Source: Lautropia sp. | GTDB lineage: Bacteria > Pseudomonadota > Gammaproteobacteria > Burkholderiales > Burkholderiaceae_E | Direction of reading: 5' to 3' | Assembly (NCBI GenBank): GCA_030527825.1 | Contig: JAUNAC010000004.1 | Span: forward strand, 62,001 to 126,000 | Length of the DNA: 64,000 nt | Position numbers and translations under genes: made by a program | Notes under the pieces: model-generated | Database searches by the model: none | What the model saw: only the letters and a program-made list of their open reading frames with translations | Told to the model about the DNA's origin: nothing | Part shown: positions 49,212 through 59,806 of the stretch, piece by piece | Numbering within the stretch: the first letter of the stretch is position 1 | Layout of the letters: every line of letters starts with the position of its first letter

Positions 49212-50528
49212 ATGTCTGATCTGTTCTCACCAGATCCCGACGCCCGGAATATGCCACTCGCAGAAGCTCTTCGCCCCCAGGACCTGGACGAGGTTATCGG
49301 GCAGTCCCATCTGCTCGGCCCAGGAAAGCCGCTGAGACTGGCATTCCAGTCCGGCAAACCCCACTCGATGATCTTCTGGGGTCCCCCCGGCGTAGGTAAA
49401 ACCACATTGGCCCGGCTGACGGCTACGGCTTTCAAGTGTGAGTTCATTGCCCTGTCTGCCGTCTTGTCCGGTGTCAAGGACATCCGGGAAGCCATGGAGC
49501 TGGCCAGGCAAAATCTTGCGCAGGGCAAGAACACCATCTTGTTCGTGGATGAAATTCACCGCTTCAATAAATCTCAGCAGGATGCCCTGCTGCCGCATGT
49601 GGAATCGGGACTATTCACCTTCATGGGGGCCACGACCGAGAACCCCTCTTTTGAAGTGAACTCGGCCTTGCTGTCACGGGCGCAAGTCTATGTACTGAAA
49701 TCGCTGACGGACGAAGAGCTGAAGCAGTTGCTCAAGCGGGCCCAGGGGAAAGCCCTGGGTGATTTGGTGTTTGATGACAGAGCGGTTGATACGATCGTCG
49801 GATATGCCGATGGTGATGCAAGAAAGCTCCTGAATCTGCTTGAACAATGCAAAACGGCGGCGGATGCCGCTGTGGTGACACGGATTGATGCGGATTTCAT
49901 TCAGAATGCCCTGACCCTCAGCACCAGACGTTTTGATAAAGGCGGTGATAGCTTCTATGACCAGATTTCCGCCCTGCACAAGTCTGTCCGTGGTTCACAC
50001 CCCGATGCTGCGCTCTACTGGCTGACCCGGATGCTGGATGGCGGTGCGGATCCCCGCTATCTGTCCAGACGAATTGTTCGCATGGCATGGGAGGATATCG
50101 GTCTGGCTGATCCAAGGGCCATGCAGATCGCCAATGATGCAGCGCTGACCTATGAGCGGCTCGGGAGCCCCGAGGGCGAATTGGCGCTGGCACAGGCGGT
50201 CATCTACCTGGCGGTTGCCGCAAAAAGCAATGCCGGATACAGCGCATATAAGAAGGCACTGGCGTTTGTGAAGCAGGACAAGAGTCGTGAGGTACCTGTT
50301 CATCTTCGCAATGCGCCGACCAGGCTGATGAGAGAACTTGGATACGGACATCACTACCGCTACGCCCATGATGAGCCCAATGCCTACGCGGCCGGTGAGA
50401 CATACCTGCCGGATGGCATGCCAGAACCAGGCTGGTATCAGCCAGCGCCCAGAGGTCTTGAAATAAAAATTGGCGAGAAACTGGCCCAGTTGCGGACATG
50501 GGATGAGCAGGCGAGGAAAGAAAAATGA
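49212..50528 (+). CDS. rarA: Replication-associated recombination protein A (AAA+ ATPase)
   Basis: RarA (MgsA) acts at stalled replication forks. The 438-residue protein has Walker [17 protein letters not shown] (about 56-71), Walker [21 protein letters not shown], sensor 1 [14 protein letters not shown] and the C-terminal oligomerisation region [15 protein letters not shown]. The ATG at 49212 begins the family-like sequence; an ATG at 49191 is in frame. Neither has a strong ribosome site. It converges on aroG. Confidence 0.94.
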   Translation: MSDLFSPDPDARNMPLAEALRPQDLDEVIGQSHLLGPGKPLRLAFQSGKPHSMIFWGPPGVGKTTLARLTATAFKCEFIALSAVLSGVKDIREAMELARQNLAQGKNTILFVDEIHRFNKSQQDALLPHVESGLFTFMGATTENPSFEVNSALLSRAQVYVLKSLTDEELKQLLKRAQGKALGDLVFDDRAVDTIVGYADGDARKLLNLLEQCKTAADAAVVTRIDADFIQNALTLSTRRFDKGGDSFYDQISALHKSVRGSHPDAALYWLTRMLDGGADPRYLSRRIVRMAWEDIGLADPRAMQIANDAALTYERLGSPEGELALAQAVIYLAVAAKSNAGYSAYKKALAFVKQDKSREVPVHLRNAPTRLMRELGYGHHYRYAHDEPNAYAAGETYLPDGMPEPGWYQPAPRGLEIKIGEKLAQLRTWDEQARKEK

Positions 50529-50601
50529 CGCTGCCACCGCCCCATCCTTCCAGAAGGCATGATGGGTCGATGGCAGTCTGTGCCGCTCTCTGGGATGGTG
50601 G

Positions 50602-51711
50602 TCAGGATCGCTGCTGCTTGCGTCGGGTGCGCACGGCTGCCGCCAGCGTTTCCAGGACGGGGATGGTCTGTTCCATGCTCAGGCAGGCATCGGTCACCGA
50701 GATGCCGTACTGCAGTGGCTGGCCGGGGATGATGTCCTGACGTCCTTCGTGGAGATGGCTCTCGATCATCACACCCATGATGCGTGAATCGCCCGCGGCA
50801 ATCTGGCCGGCGACGTCCTGACCAACCTCGACCTGGCGGCGGTGCTGTTTGCTGCTGTTGGCATGTGAGAAATCAATCATGACCTGTTCCCGCAGGCCAT
50901 TTTTCTGGAGCAGCTTGCAGGCGGCATCCACGTCTTCGGCACTGTAGTTGGGCTCTTTCCCGCCACGCAGGATGATGTGGCAGTAAGGGTTGCCGTGGGT
51001 TTCGAAAATGGCGGCAACCCCGTGCTTGGTGATTCCCATGAATGCATGAGAGGACTGCGCGGCAAGAATTGCATCAGCCGCAATCTTCACACCGCCATCT
51101 GTGCCATTTTTGAACCCGACCGGACAGGACAGCCCGCTGGCCAGTTGGCGGTGACTCTGACTTTCCGTAGTACGGGCGCCGATGGCTCCCCAGCTGATCA
51201 ACTCGTTGATGAACTGGGGAGAAAGAAGATCCAGAAATTCGGTGGCGACGGGCAGGCCGAGGGCCAGAATGTCCAGAAGCAGGGCGCGGGCCTTTTCCAG
51301 TCCCTCGTTGATGGCGTAGCTGTCATCGAGGTGGGGGTCGTTGATGTAGCCTTTCCAGCCTACAGTGGTACGCGGCTTTTCAAAATAGACGCGCATCAGC
51401 ACCAGCAGGTCGCTGGAGAGCGCGTCGGCCTGTGCCTTGAGCTGCCGGGCGTAGGCGATGGCCTGGTCATGGTCATGGATGGAGCAGGGGCCCACCACGA
51501 TCAGCAGACGGTCGTCCTCGCCACCGAGAATTCGACAGACCGCATCACGGGTGTCTGCAACCAGTTGTGTGGCGTCAGATGAGGCAGGCAGTCGTTCCTG
51601 CAGCACTGCCGGGGTAATCAACGGTCGAACGGCCCGCACGCGGGTATCGTCTACGCTGCTGGTGATATTGGAATCTGTCAGGGTGGCGGAGGACCCGGGA
51701 GTGGATGTCAT
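50602..51711 (-). CDS. aroG: 3-deoxy-7-phosphoheptulonate (DAHP) synthase, class I AroG/F/H type
   Basis: It joins phosphoenolpyruvate and erythrose 4-phosphate in the first step of the shikimate pathway. Hallmarks are VVGPCSIHD, RVYFEKPRTTVGWKG, GARTTESQSHRQLASGLSCP, FKNGTDG, ILRGG and DFSHANSSKQH. The 369-residue length is normal for the feedback-regulated class. Which aromatic amino acid inhibits it cannot be read here. It also supplies chorismate, the precursor of the DHB needed by the siderophore genes at 17-27 kb. Confidence 0.95.
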   Translation of the reverse strand: MTSTPGSSATLTDSNITSSVDDTRVRAVRPLITPAVLQERLPASSDATQLVADTRDAVCRILGGEDDRLLIVVGPCSIHDHDQAIAYARQLKAQADALSSDLLVLMRVYFEKPRTTVGWKGYINDPHLDDSYAINEGLEKARALLLDILALGLPVATEFLDLLSPQFINELISWGAIGARTTESQSHRQLASGLSCPVGFKNGTDGGVKIAADAILAAQSSHAFMGITKHGVAAIFETHGNPYCHIILRGGKEPNYSAEDVDAACKLLQKNGLREQVMIDFSHANSSKQHRRQVEVGQDVAGQIAAGDSRIMGVMIESHLHEGRQDIIPGQPLQYGISVTDACLSMEQTIPVLETLAAAVRTRRKQQRS

Positions 51712-51892
51712 GATCTACAGTCAGGAAACGGACAACGGCAAGTATATTTCCCCATGCCCGTTATCCTTTTCATGACAGGGTATTTTTACGTCTTTTTGGC
51801 GGACTGGATGGCTGCTGGTTCTGTTGCGGGCCAGCCTGAGGCCATCCGCTGCCCGCGACGGGCCTGGGTGGCGCCGGGAGAAGGCATGGAGG

Positions 51893-53290
51893 CTAGTCGG
51901 TCAGCTCCAGAATGACGACATGCTTGTCTGCCAGGGGCCAGGTGCGGCCCGCAATCCGTTCGTTGTTGAAGCGGGCAACGACGGTTTCCGGTGTGCTGTT
52001 GAGCGACTTCATTCGGGAGGTCGAGACGCCGGCCCCGACCGGTGGAATGCCAGGAGGGGGGCTGATGTGTCCGAATGACATGGTGTCGCGATGCACGTCG
52101 AAATAGCCACGGGGCCGGCTCATGATGATGATGGACTTGGCATTCGGATCAGCATGGACGATGCGCTGCAGGCGGAAGTTGATGATGTCGCTGCTGCGCG
52201 GAAAGGGGCTGCGATAAATATGGTGAGTGGGGTAGCCCGCCGCGCTGATCACGAACTCATAGGTCTGGGAGCTGTTGCCCTGGAAGCCACCCCAGCGTCC
52301 GTTGGTGCCGGTGGTCTGGCTATAGACTGGTGTCTGGCTGGTGCGGATGCCGGTGCTGGCATTGACCGGATAGATTTCCAGCCGGGCATCCTTGAGCGGC
52401 AGGTTGCTGGGAAAGCCGCCGTACTGTGTTTCGACACCGCTGATGACGCCGTCCAGCAGTATCTGGGGCTCGGATTTGATGCGATAAGTAACGGGGTTGT
52501 GTCCGGTGATGAATTGGTACATGGCGCCGAAAGCCGAGGCGGAATGGGCCGCTTCACGATGATCGACGCCCGGCAGCACCACATTCTGGGCGCCGCGCAG
52601 CTCCTGGCTCCTCGGCAGGATATTGGTCTGCAGAAGCGGGTCGCCCAGCCATTCGCCGGTTGGTTGAGCATATTTGTCGTTATGGTCCGAGCGCAGCGTC
52701 AGCCACTGGATGGCCGAGGGCACTTCATTGCCCTGGGTATCCTTGGGACGATTGAGGTTCTGCAGAAAGCGTGAGAGACCGGAGAATTCGCTCTGCTCGC
52801 GCATGCCCTTGACCGCCCAGATGCCATGGGACGGGGGAGCGGCCAGGATGGCCTGACTGACGCTGCCCTGACCGTCGCCGTTCTGGACGTAATTGCGAAT
52901 GGCGTTGGCCCCCCGGCCACTACCAATCAGGATGATCCGGTCGGTGTGGTCACTGCTCTTGACAGCAGCAACTTCGGCCTTCAGGTAGGCCATGAAGTCG
53001 GCACTGCTGCTGCGGCCTGCCTGAGGCAGGGTATCGTCGTCACGTGCGTAGGGATAGGGCAGATCCAGCGTATGCAGTTTGCTGGCAGGCCAGCCATTGG
53101 ATTCGAAGCGCCACAGTGTGGTCTGCCAGCTGGCGGCGCTCTCGCCATTGTCGTGTACGAACAGAATGGATGGATGTGTATCGACAGGGGCAGGCTTGAT
53201 GGCACTGCAGCCCGAAAGCAGCAGTATGCTCAGCGCGCCTGCCTTCAGGAATGAGTGCTTGAGGGCTTGACACTGCGGTTTCGATGACAC
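51893..53290 (-). CDS. Alpha/beta-hydrolase-like lipoprotein lacking the nucleophile
   Basis: The GTG at 53290 is chosen because GGAGGAAACC lies immediately upstream. The resulting 465-residue precursor has a signal ending in the lipobox LLSGC. Residues about 40-250 follow an alpha/beta-hydrolase pattern (ILFVHDNGESAASWQ, RIILIGSGRGANAIRNY, GVDHREAAHS). The elbow reads G-S-G-R-G, so Gly stands where the catalytic Ser should be. From about 270 a beta-sandwich-like region (ARLEIYPVNASTG, TYEFVISAAGYPTHHIYRS) looks like a carboxypeptidase-regulatory fold. The protein may have become a binding or structural protein. Function unknown. Confidence 0.7.
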   Translation of the reverse strand: MSSKPQCQALKHSFLKAGALSILLLSGCSAIKPAPVDTHPSILFVHDNGESAASWQTTLWRFESNGWPASKLHTLDLPYPYARDDDTLPQAGRSSSADFMAYLKAEVAAVKSSDHTDRIILIGSGRGANAIRNYVQNGDGQGSVSQAILAAPPSHGIWAVKGMREQSEFSGLSRFLQNLNRPKDTQGNEVPSAIQWLTLRSDHNDKYAQPTGEWLGDPLLQTNILPRSQELRGAQNVVLPGVDHREAAHSASAFGAMYQFITGHNPVTYRIKSEPQILLDGVISGVETQYGGFPSNLPLKDARLEIYPVNASTGIRTSQTPVYSQTTGTNGRWGGFQGNSSQTYEFVISAAGYPTHHIYRSPFPRSSDIINFRLQRIVHADPNAKSIIIMSRPRGYFDVHRDTMSFGHISPPPGIPPVGAGVSTSRMKSLNSTPETVVARFNNERIAGRTWPLADKHVVILELTD

Positions 53291-53421
53291 GGTTTCCTCC
53301 GGATCAGGCATGCGGGCAGGGCAAAGGGAAAGGGCGGGGGCACAGACGTGCAATTCCTGCGCGGGCGCTTGCGGGGATTATGCCGCAGGTCGGCGCCTTG
53401 CGTGGCAGGCGCACGAGGCCA

Positions 53422-53451
53422 TTGCCAGGCATTGTTACCCCATGGTATAGA
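53422..53451 (+). promoter_or_regulatory. Candidate promoter of serS
   Basis: TTGCCA (53422-53427) and TATAGA (53446-53451) are 18 bases apart, about 70 bases upstream of the serS start, in the gap to the divergent lipoprotein gene. Confidence 0.4.
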
Positions 53452-53511
53452 TGATACGGTTCTGGAGCGTCGTGGCGAGGGGGATGCCTGCATGGCCCGA
53501 CAAGCGACTAG

Positions 53512-54843
<1,332 letters not shown>

Positions 54844-54847
54844 GTGC

Positions 54848-54878
54848 AGAAACAGAAAACGCGCCCACCGGGGCGCGT
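54848..54878 (-). terminator. Terminator hairpin between serS and tRNA-Ser, probably bidirectional
   Basis: ACGCGCCC (54859-54866) pairs with GGGCGCGT (54871-54878) around a four-base loop. Reading leftward, the stem is followed by TTTTCTGTTTC, a good T tract for ending the tRNA-Ser transcript. Rightward, it lies 15 bases after the serS stop but lacks a T run. Confidence 0.75.
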
Positions 54879-54904
54879 CACTGTTGCAGGATGAACTTCA
54901 TTGA

Positions 54905-54995
<91 letters not shown>

Positions 54996-55150
54996 GTGAT
55001 CCCGCGGTCAAGTTGGGGATTGTGCCAGATCTTTGGCGCTTTTGCCAGAGATTCCGGCTTTCCGGTGACATGCAGCGCGTGTTCAGGGGACATGTGTTAT
55101 GGGCATCTTCGCCGCTTGTGTCCTTCGGGCCTGGGCCGGACAATAGCGGG

Positions 55151-55861
55151 ATGCACTGGTCTGTTCCACTTGTTCTGGTAGCACTTTTGGCCGCGCTTGC
55201 CATGCGACCCTGGCGCCTGCTGAGAGGGGGCGCGCTACTGACTCCCACATTGGCGACCCTGGTACTCTTGCCCTGGATGTGGGCACTGCCGCGCATGCAT
55301 ATTGCACCGGTCCAGCTGCAGTGGTCGGGGGCCTGTCTGGTGGTGCTGATGCTGGGCTGGCCACTGGCCATTCCGGTTCTGTGCATGGTGGGCAGTTTGT
55401 CCGGCTGGTTTGCGCCCCAACCCTGGTCAGGAGTATTCGACAGCATCCTGTGGCTAGGGGTGACACCGGCGACGTTCGCCCTGTTGCTGGGCGTCTTGAT
55501 CCGGCGGGCGCTCGGTGAACACCCCTTCGTCTATATTCTGGGCCGGGGATTTTTCGGTACGGTACTGTGCCTTTTTTTGAGTGGCATGTTGGCCCAGTGG
55601 TCAGGTATGTCCATTGGCCATGGTAACGATGCCTTTTCGTCCATGGTGGCCCGCTGGTTGCTGGCCTGGGGCGATGCCTTCATCACGGGTATGTGTGCTG
55701 CCATTTTTGTGGCTTTCAAGCCCGGCTGGTTGGCCACCTGGTCTGACCGGCTGTATTTGCGTCGGCCGTCACCGGATAGCGAGGATGGCCGCGGACCGGT
55801 GCCTCCGGCCCTGGATCTGCCGGAGTTGCATCAGAATGAGGAAGATGTCCGGCAGGGCTGA
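55151..55861 (+). CDS. CbiM-like energy-coupling-factor-type membrane protein
   Basis: The 236-residue protein has six to seven hydrophobic segments. LQWSGACLVVLMLGWPLAI, EHPFVYILGRGFFGTVL and the end AWGDAFITGMCAAIFVAFKPGWLATWSDRLYL match my recollection of the COG3235 branch of CbiM-like proteins, thought to be substrate-binding membrane components of metal or vitamin uptake. No ECF ATPase gene is nearby. The C-terminal 30 residues are acidic and probably cytoplasmic. I chose the ATG at 55151; in-frame sequence upstream overlaps the tRNA. Confidence 0.65.
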   Translation: MHWSVPLVLVALLAALAMRPWRLLRGGALLTPTLATLVLLPWMWALPRMHIAPVQLQWSGACLVVLMLGWPLAIPVLCMVGSLSGWFAPQPWSGVFDSILWLGVTPATFALLLGVLIRRALGEHPFVYILGRGFFGTVLCLFLSGMLAQWSGMSIGHGNDAFSSMVARWLLAWGDAFITGMCAAIFVAFKPGWLATWSDRLYLRRPSPDSEDGRGPVPPALDLPELHQNEEDVRQG

Positions 55862-55948
55862 ATTTGTTGGGACTGCCGTTCATATGGCTTAGGTCGGTTC
55901 GTCTGTTGCCGGATGGCCACATCGGGCCCGGGCGCTTAGGCTCGACGA

Positions 55949-58663
55949 ATGAATCAGACACGTTCGTCCATGATGCTGGAGATGCGCCCGGAAGTCCGAC
56001 TACCGTGGCTGGCTGCCTGTCTACTGCTACTGGCCGGCATGGTGCAGTTTTCAGGTTGGCTTCCTCCCTGGCAGGGCATGCTGACGTTGGGTGGGGTGTT
56101 GCTGGGGTCACGTCGTACCCGGGCAGTTGGTGCCGGATTGCTACTCGGCAGTGTGCTTGTATTGTCCATCCACACCAGCCTGGGGAGCAGGCTGGATCCA
56201 GTATTGGAAGATGTACCGTTGTTGCTGGAGGGGGAGGTCAGCAGCTTGCCGCTGCGGCAGGGCTTCGGCGACCGGGTGACATTTGCCATTCGTCATTGTC
56301 AGGTGTCGGCCAGTCATTTGCAGGCATTGCCGCCCGACAAGATATCCTGCCAGTATCTGCGGCAGGTGTCGCTGTCCTGGTCACCACCCCGGGTGGGGGC
56401 GAGGGAGGCCGGCGCTGTGGAAGAGGAGACTCCCACACGCGCTGCAGCTGTGCCGCTGGAGACGTTGGCTATAGCGGAAGGCGCGGCGGATGTGGTGTGG
56501 CCTGAGCCAGGGCAGCGTTGGCGGTTGTGGGTGAAGCTGCGCCGTCCGGTGGCTGCCGTCAATCCGGACGCGTTTGATATGGAAGAGCGGCTGCTGCAGC
56601 AGGGTATTGATGGTGTGGGGCGGGTACTGAGGCGCCAGCGGCTCCTGGGGATGGATCGGCAGCAGGATCTCCTGTCTCAGTGGCAGGCGGAAGTACAGGC
56701 GATCCGCTCCGATCTGCGCCGTCATCTGGAGCGCCTGCAGGTGCGTGTGGACCCTTCCCATGGACAGGATGGGGCACGCTGGGTGCTGCTGGGCATTGTC
56801 ACCGGGCTGTCGCTGGGTGATCAGGCGGCCATGGGGGCGGATCTGTGGGGACTGTTCAGCCGAACCGGCGTCAGCCACCTGATGGCTATTTCGGGTATGC
56901 ACGTGACGCTGTTGGCCATGCTCGTCTCTGTCGGCTGTCTGTGGCTGCACGGGATGCTGGCACGGAGGGCGGCCGGCCGGGGCCATATCTGGCTGGCCGG
57001 CTGGCCACGTCAGTGGCTGGTACTCTTGCCGGCCGTGCTCACTGCCTTTGGTTATGCAGTGTTGTCCGGTTGGGGGGTACCCGCGCAACGCACCTGTTTC
57101 ATGTTGCTGGCCGCCGCCCTGTTGCGTGTGGGTGGGCGCTGCGGACATGCACTGACTCCGGTTTTGCTGTCGGCTGCCGCCATTGTGGTTCTGGATCCGT
57201 GGGCCATGGCCCAGGCGGGTTTTTGGCTGTCATTCTGTGCGGTACTGGCGTTGATCTGGGGTGCCAGCCTATCGCTGTCCGTGCAGGGGCCGAAAGCGAC
57301 TTCGCGCTTTCAGCGCTGCCTGTCTGCGTGCCGCGAGGCGGTGCGCAATCAGTGGGCGGCTACCGTTCTGCTCACTCCCCTGACACTGGCCTATTTTTCT
57401 ACCTGGTCACTGATTGGCCCTCTGGCGAATGCCGTGGCCATTCCGTGGGTGGGACTGGTGCTGACCCCGATGGCGATCGCCGTCATGTTACTGGCACCGT
57501 GTTTGCCGTGGCTGGCAGGTTGGCTGTTGCAGGCACTGCTGCTCCAGTTGGGCTGGCTGATGGATTTTTTGCGCACACTCGACGGCTGGTCGCTGGCCAG
57601 CATGCAGTTGCCGAGACCCGGTGCACTGGTCTTGGGAACTGCGTTGCTGGGAGCGGTATTGCTGACTGCGCCGGTGGGACTGCGCCGTCCAAGGCTGGGC
57701 GTGCTGTGTCTGCTGCCGTTATTGCTGGCCGAGCCGCGACTGGCGCCCGCCGATGCGCTGGTCGTGACCGCACTGGACATCGGACAGGGTAGTATGGTCA
57801 TGCTCGAGCAGGGGGAGCACCGCTTGCTGTACGACACCGGGCCTGCCCGGCCAGGCGGACGCAGCACGCTCGATCATGTCCTGTTGCCCTGGCTGGGCAG
57901 TCGGGGGCTGAATCGTGTCGAGATGCTGGTGGCCTCTCATCTGGACGCCCAGCATACTGGAGGGGTCGGGCGAGCCGTCTCTGCTTTGCGACCCACGATA
58001 CTGTTGGCACCCATGGCACCGGCCTTGCTCGGCATTCAGGACAGCGCGGCCACTGCATCGGATCATCTGGCCACGGGCAACACATCACACTTGCAATTCG
58101 TGCCGTGTCGGGCAGGGATATCGCTGCCATGGGCGGATGGTGAGGTTGAGGTGTTCCACCCGCAGAAACTGGCTGAAACCGTATCCGATGCACGTGATGA
58201 TCGCAATAGTTGCGTGATCCGGATTCACACTTCGGCGGGTTCAGTCTTGCTGGCAGGCGATCTTCCCTCTCGAAGTGAACGGGCATTGGTTCAGCAGGCT
58301 GGCGTACAGATGGCGGCCGATCTCCTGATTATCCCCCAGGAAGGCGGACGCAATGGGACGGGAGATGCTCTGTTGCATGTTGTCCAGCCTCGTTGGGCCG
58401 TGGTGCAGACGGCCTATCGGCATCGGCATGATCACCCCGATCCCGGGCTGCTGGTACGCCTGCATCGCCACCGCATTTCACTGATGCGGACAGATCATGA
58501 TGGTGCTGTCCGGATTGTGCTGCGGGCGGGCAAAGCTGCCGAAATTCACCGAAGCCGTGTGGATGATGCACCATACTGGCGTCTCCAGATACCCGAAAGC
58601 GGGGCGCCAGAGTCGGCCAGTGGGGCTATGTCAGCTGTTCCTAGCGATGGTGCAGCCAGGTGA
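55949..58663 (+). CDS. comEC: ComEC/Rec2-family DNA uptake channel protein
   Basis: The 904-residue protein has an N-terminal DUF4131-type region with membrane helices (1-250). The Competence membrane domain (about 265-560) has GLSLGDQAAMGADLWGLFSRTGVSHLMAISGMH, and a C-terminal metallo-beta-lactamase-like domain starts near 605 (ALDIGQGSMVMLEQGEHRLLYDTG). ComEC forms the inner-membrane channel for transforming DNA. In the C-terminal domain the usual HxDxDH-type motif reads HLDAQH and the usual HHGS reads QEGG, so its hydrolase activity is doubtful. No other competence gene is in the window. Confidence 0.92.
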   Translation: MNQTRSSMMLEMRPEVRLPWLAACLLLLAGMVQFSGWLPPWQGMLTLGGVLLGSRRTRAVGAGLLLGSVLVLSIHTSLGSRLDPVLEDVPLLLEGEVSSLPLRQGFGDRVTFAIRHCQVSASHLQALPPDKISCQYLRQVSLSWSPPRVGAREAGAVEEETPTRAAAVPLETLAIAEGAADVVWPEPGQRWRLWVKLRRPVAAVNPDAFDMEERLLQQGIDGVGRVLRRQRLLGMDRQQDLLSQWQAEVQAIRSDLRRHLERLQVRVDPSHGQDGARWVLLGIVTGLSLGDQAAMGADLWGLFSRTGVSHLMAISGMHVTLLAMLVSVGCLWLHGMLARRAAGRGHIWLAGWPRQWLVLLPAVLTAFGYAVLSGWGVPAQRTCFMLLAAALLRVGGRCGHALTPVLLSAAAIVVLDPWAMAQAGFWLSFCAVLALIWGASLSLSVQGPKATSRFQRCLSACREAVRNQWAATVLLTPLTLAYFSTWSLIGPLANAVAIPWVGLVLTPMAIAVMLLAPCLPWLAGWLLQALLLQLGWLMDFLRTLDGWSLASMQLPRPGALVLGTALLGAVLLTAPVGLRRPRLGVLCLLPLLLAEPRLAPADALVVTALDIGQGSMVMLEQGEHRLLYDTGPARPGGRSTLDHVLLPWLGSRGLNRVEMLVASHLDAQHTGGVGRAVSALRPTILLAPMAPALLGIQDSAATASDHLATGNTSHLQFVPCRAGISLPWADGEVEVFHPQKLAETVSDARDDRNSCVIRIHTSAGSVLLAGDLPSRSERALVQQAGVQMAADLLIIPQEGGRNGTGDALLHVVQPRWAVVQTAYRHRHDHPDPGLLVRLHRHRISLMRTDHDGAVRIVLRAGKAAEIHRSRVDDAPYWRLQIPESGAPESASGAMSAVPSDGAAR

Positions 58664-58741
58664 TGTGCGTATGGGTGTACTGATGGTAATCTGCAGGGGC
58701 GTTTATACCGTAATAGATCCACATGCAGGAGGAGTCATCAA

Positions 58742-59092
58742 ATGGATATCAAGCGCCTGGAACCGGGTCAGCGTATGTCTGAGGCGGTGGTGTACAACCA
58801 TGTTGCTTATCTGGCTGGCCAGATCCCGGAAGACACCAGCACTGGGGCCGCAGACCAGACCCGTCAGGTCCTGACAGCGATCGACAGCGTACTGGCCCGA
58901 TTGGGAACTGACAAAAGCCGGCTGCTGAGTGCAACGGTCTATCTGTCCAGCATCGGCAATTTTGCTGCCATGAATGAGGCATGGGATGCATGGGTGGCGC
59001 CCGGCCAGCCGCCGGCCCGCGCTACCGTGGAGGCACGGCTGGCCTCGCCAGATATTCTGGTCGAGATTGTGGTGACGGCCGCTGTGGACTGA
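58742..59092 (+). CDS. RidA/YjgF-family protein
   Basis: The 116-residue protein is of the YoaB/RidA-like type. LLSATVYLSSIGNFAAMNEAWDAWV and PARATVEARLASPDILVEI are the family patterns, and the first Arg of the latter corresponds to the carboxylate-binding Arg of RidA. RidA deaminates reactive enamine/imine intermediates; other subgroups have unknown roles. AGGAGGAG precedes the ATG at a good distance. It lies 78 bases after comEC. Confidence 0.9.
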   Translation: MDIKRLEPGQRMSEAVVYNHVAYLAGQIPEDTSTGAADQTRQVLTAIDSVLARLGTDKSRLLSATVYLSSIGNFAAMNEAWDAWVAPGQPPARATVEARLASPDILVEIVVTAAVD

Positions 59093-59127
59093 TGATGCGC
59101 ACCCGGTTAGCCTGTGACGGGTGGCGC

Positions 59128-59694
59128 TCAGACGCCGTGCAGGCGCCGGCCGCCGTTGAAGCGGCGTTGCCAGTACCGTTTGTCCAGTGCCTCTACGCGG
59201 ACCAGACTGCCCGAAGAGGGCGCATGCACAAAGCGGCCCCGGCCAATATAGATGCCGACATGTGAATCGGGGTGGCGGCCGGTCTGGAAAAAGACCAGGT
59301 CACCGGGTGCCAGCCCGGCACGGTCGATCCGGGTGCCCTGTTTGCCCATTGCTCGACTGGTACGAGGCAGCTCGATGCCCAGTGCTTCCCGGTAGACATG
59401 TTGTACCAGGCCGCTGCAGTCAAAGCCCTCCTCCGGTCTGTTTCCCCCCCAGCGATAGGGGGTGCCTACCAGGGCAAGTGCCTGAAGGGTGATTTCGTTG
59501 GCTTCCTCGCGGGCCAATGGTGGGGGTGGGAGGCTGGCGCAGGCTGTCAGTGACAGGACGGCGTCTGCCATGGCGCAGGCGGCCATTCCGCGCAGCGAGG
59601 TGCGCAGACGCAGGAGCGCAGCCCGCCGCATAGGCCGCAGTGGGCGGATACAGAGGCGAGATCCTTCCATCATGGGCATCAGTTTAACGGTCAT
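59128..59694 (-). CDS. NlpC/P60-family peptidoglycan hydrolase lipoprotein
   Basis: A hydrophobic segment and the lipobox LTAC suggest an envelope lipoprotein. The NlpC/P60 domain has the catalytic Cys in GFDCSGLVQHVY, His in DSHVGIYIG and the third residue His in FVHAPSSG. YRWGGNRPEEG and PGDLVFFQ are typical. Such enzymes cleave D-Glu-DAP links in cell-wall peptides. The start is unclear: ATGs at 59694 and 59679 and in-frame ATGs up to 59808 are possible, none with a strong ribosome site. Confidence 0.88.
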   Translation of the reverse strand: MTVKLMPMMEGSRLCIRPLRPMRRAALLRLRTSLRGMAACAMADAVLSLTACASLPPPPLAREEANEITLQALALVGTPYRWGGNRPEEGFDCSGLVQHVYREALGIELPRTSRAMGKQGTRIDRAGLAPGDLVFFQTGRHPDSHVGIYIGRGRFVHAPSSGSLVRVEALDKRYWQRRFNGGRRLHGV

Positions 59695-59806
59695 TTGAGG
59701 TACGATCCATTTATGGTCATCCAGTAGAGAAGCAGACTGAGACCAACCTTTTCTATCCATTTCTGGGTGATATGGCATCTGTCCCTTTACCTGTTCCGGA
59801 GACAGC

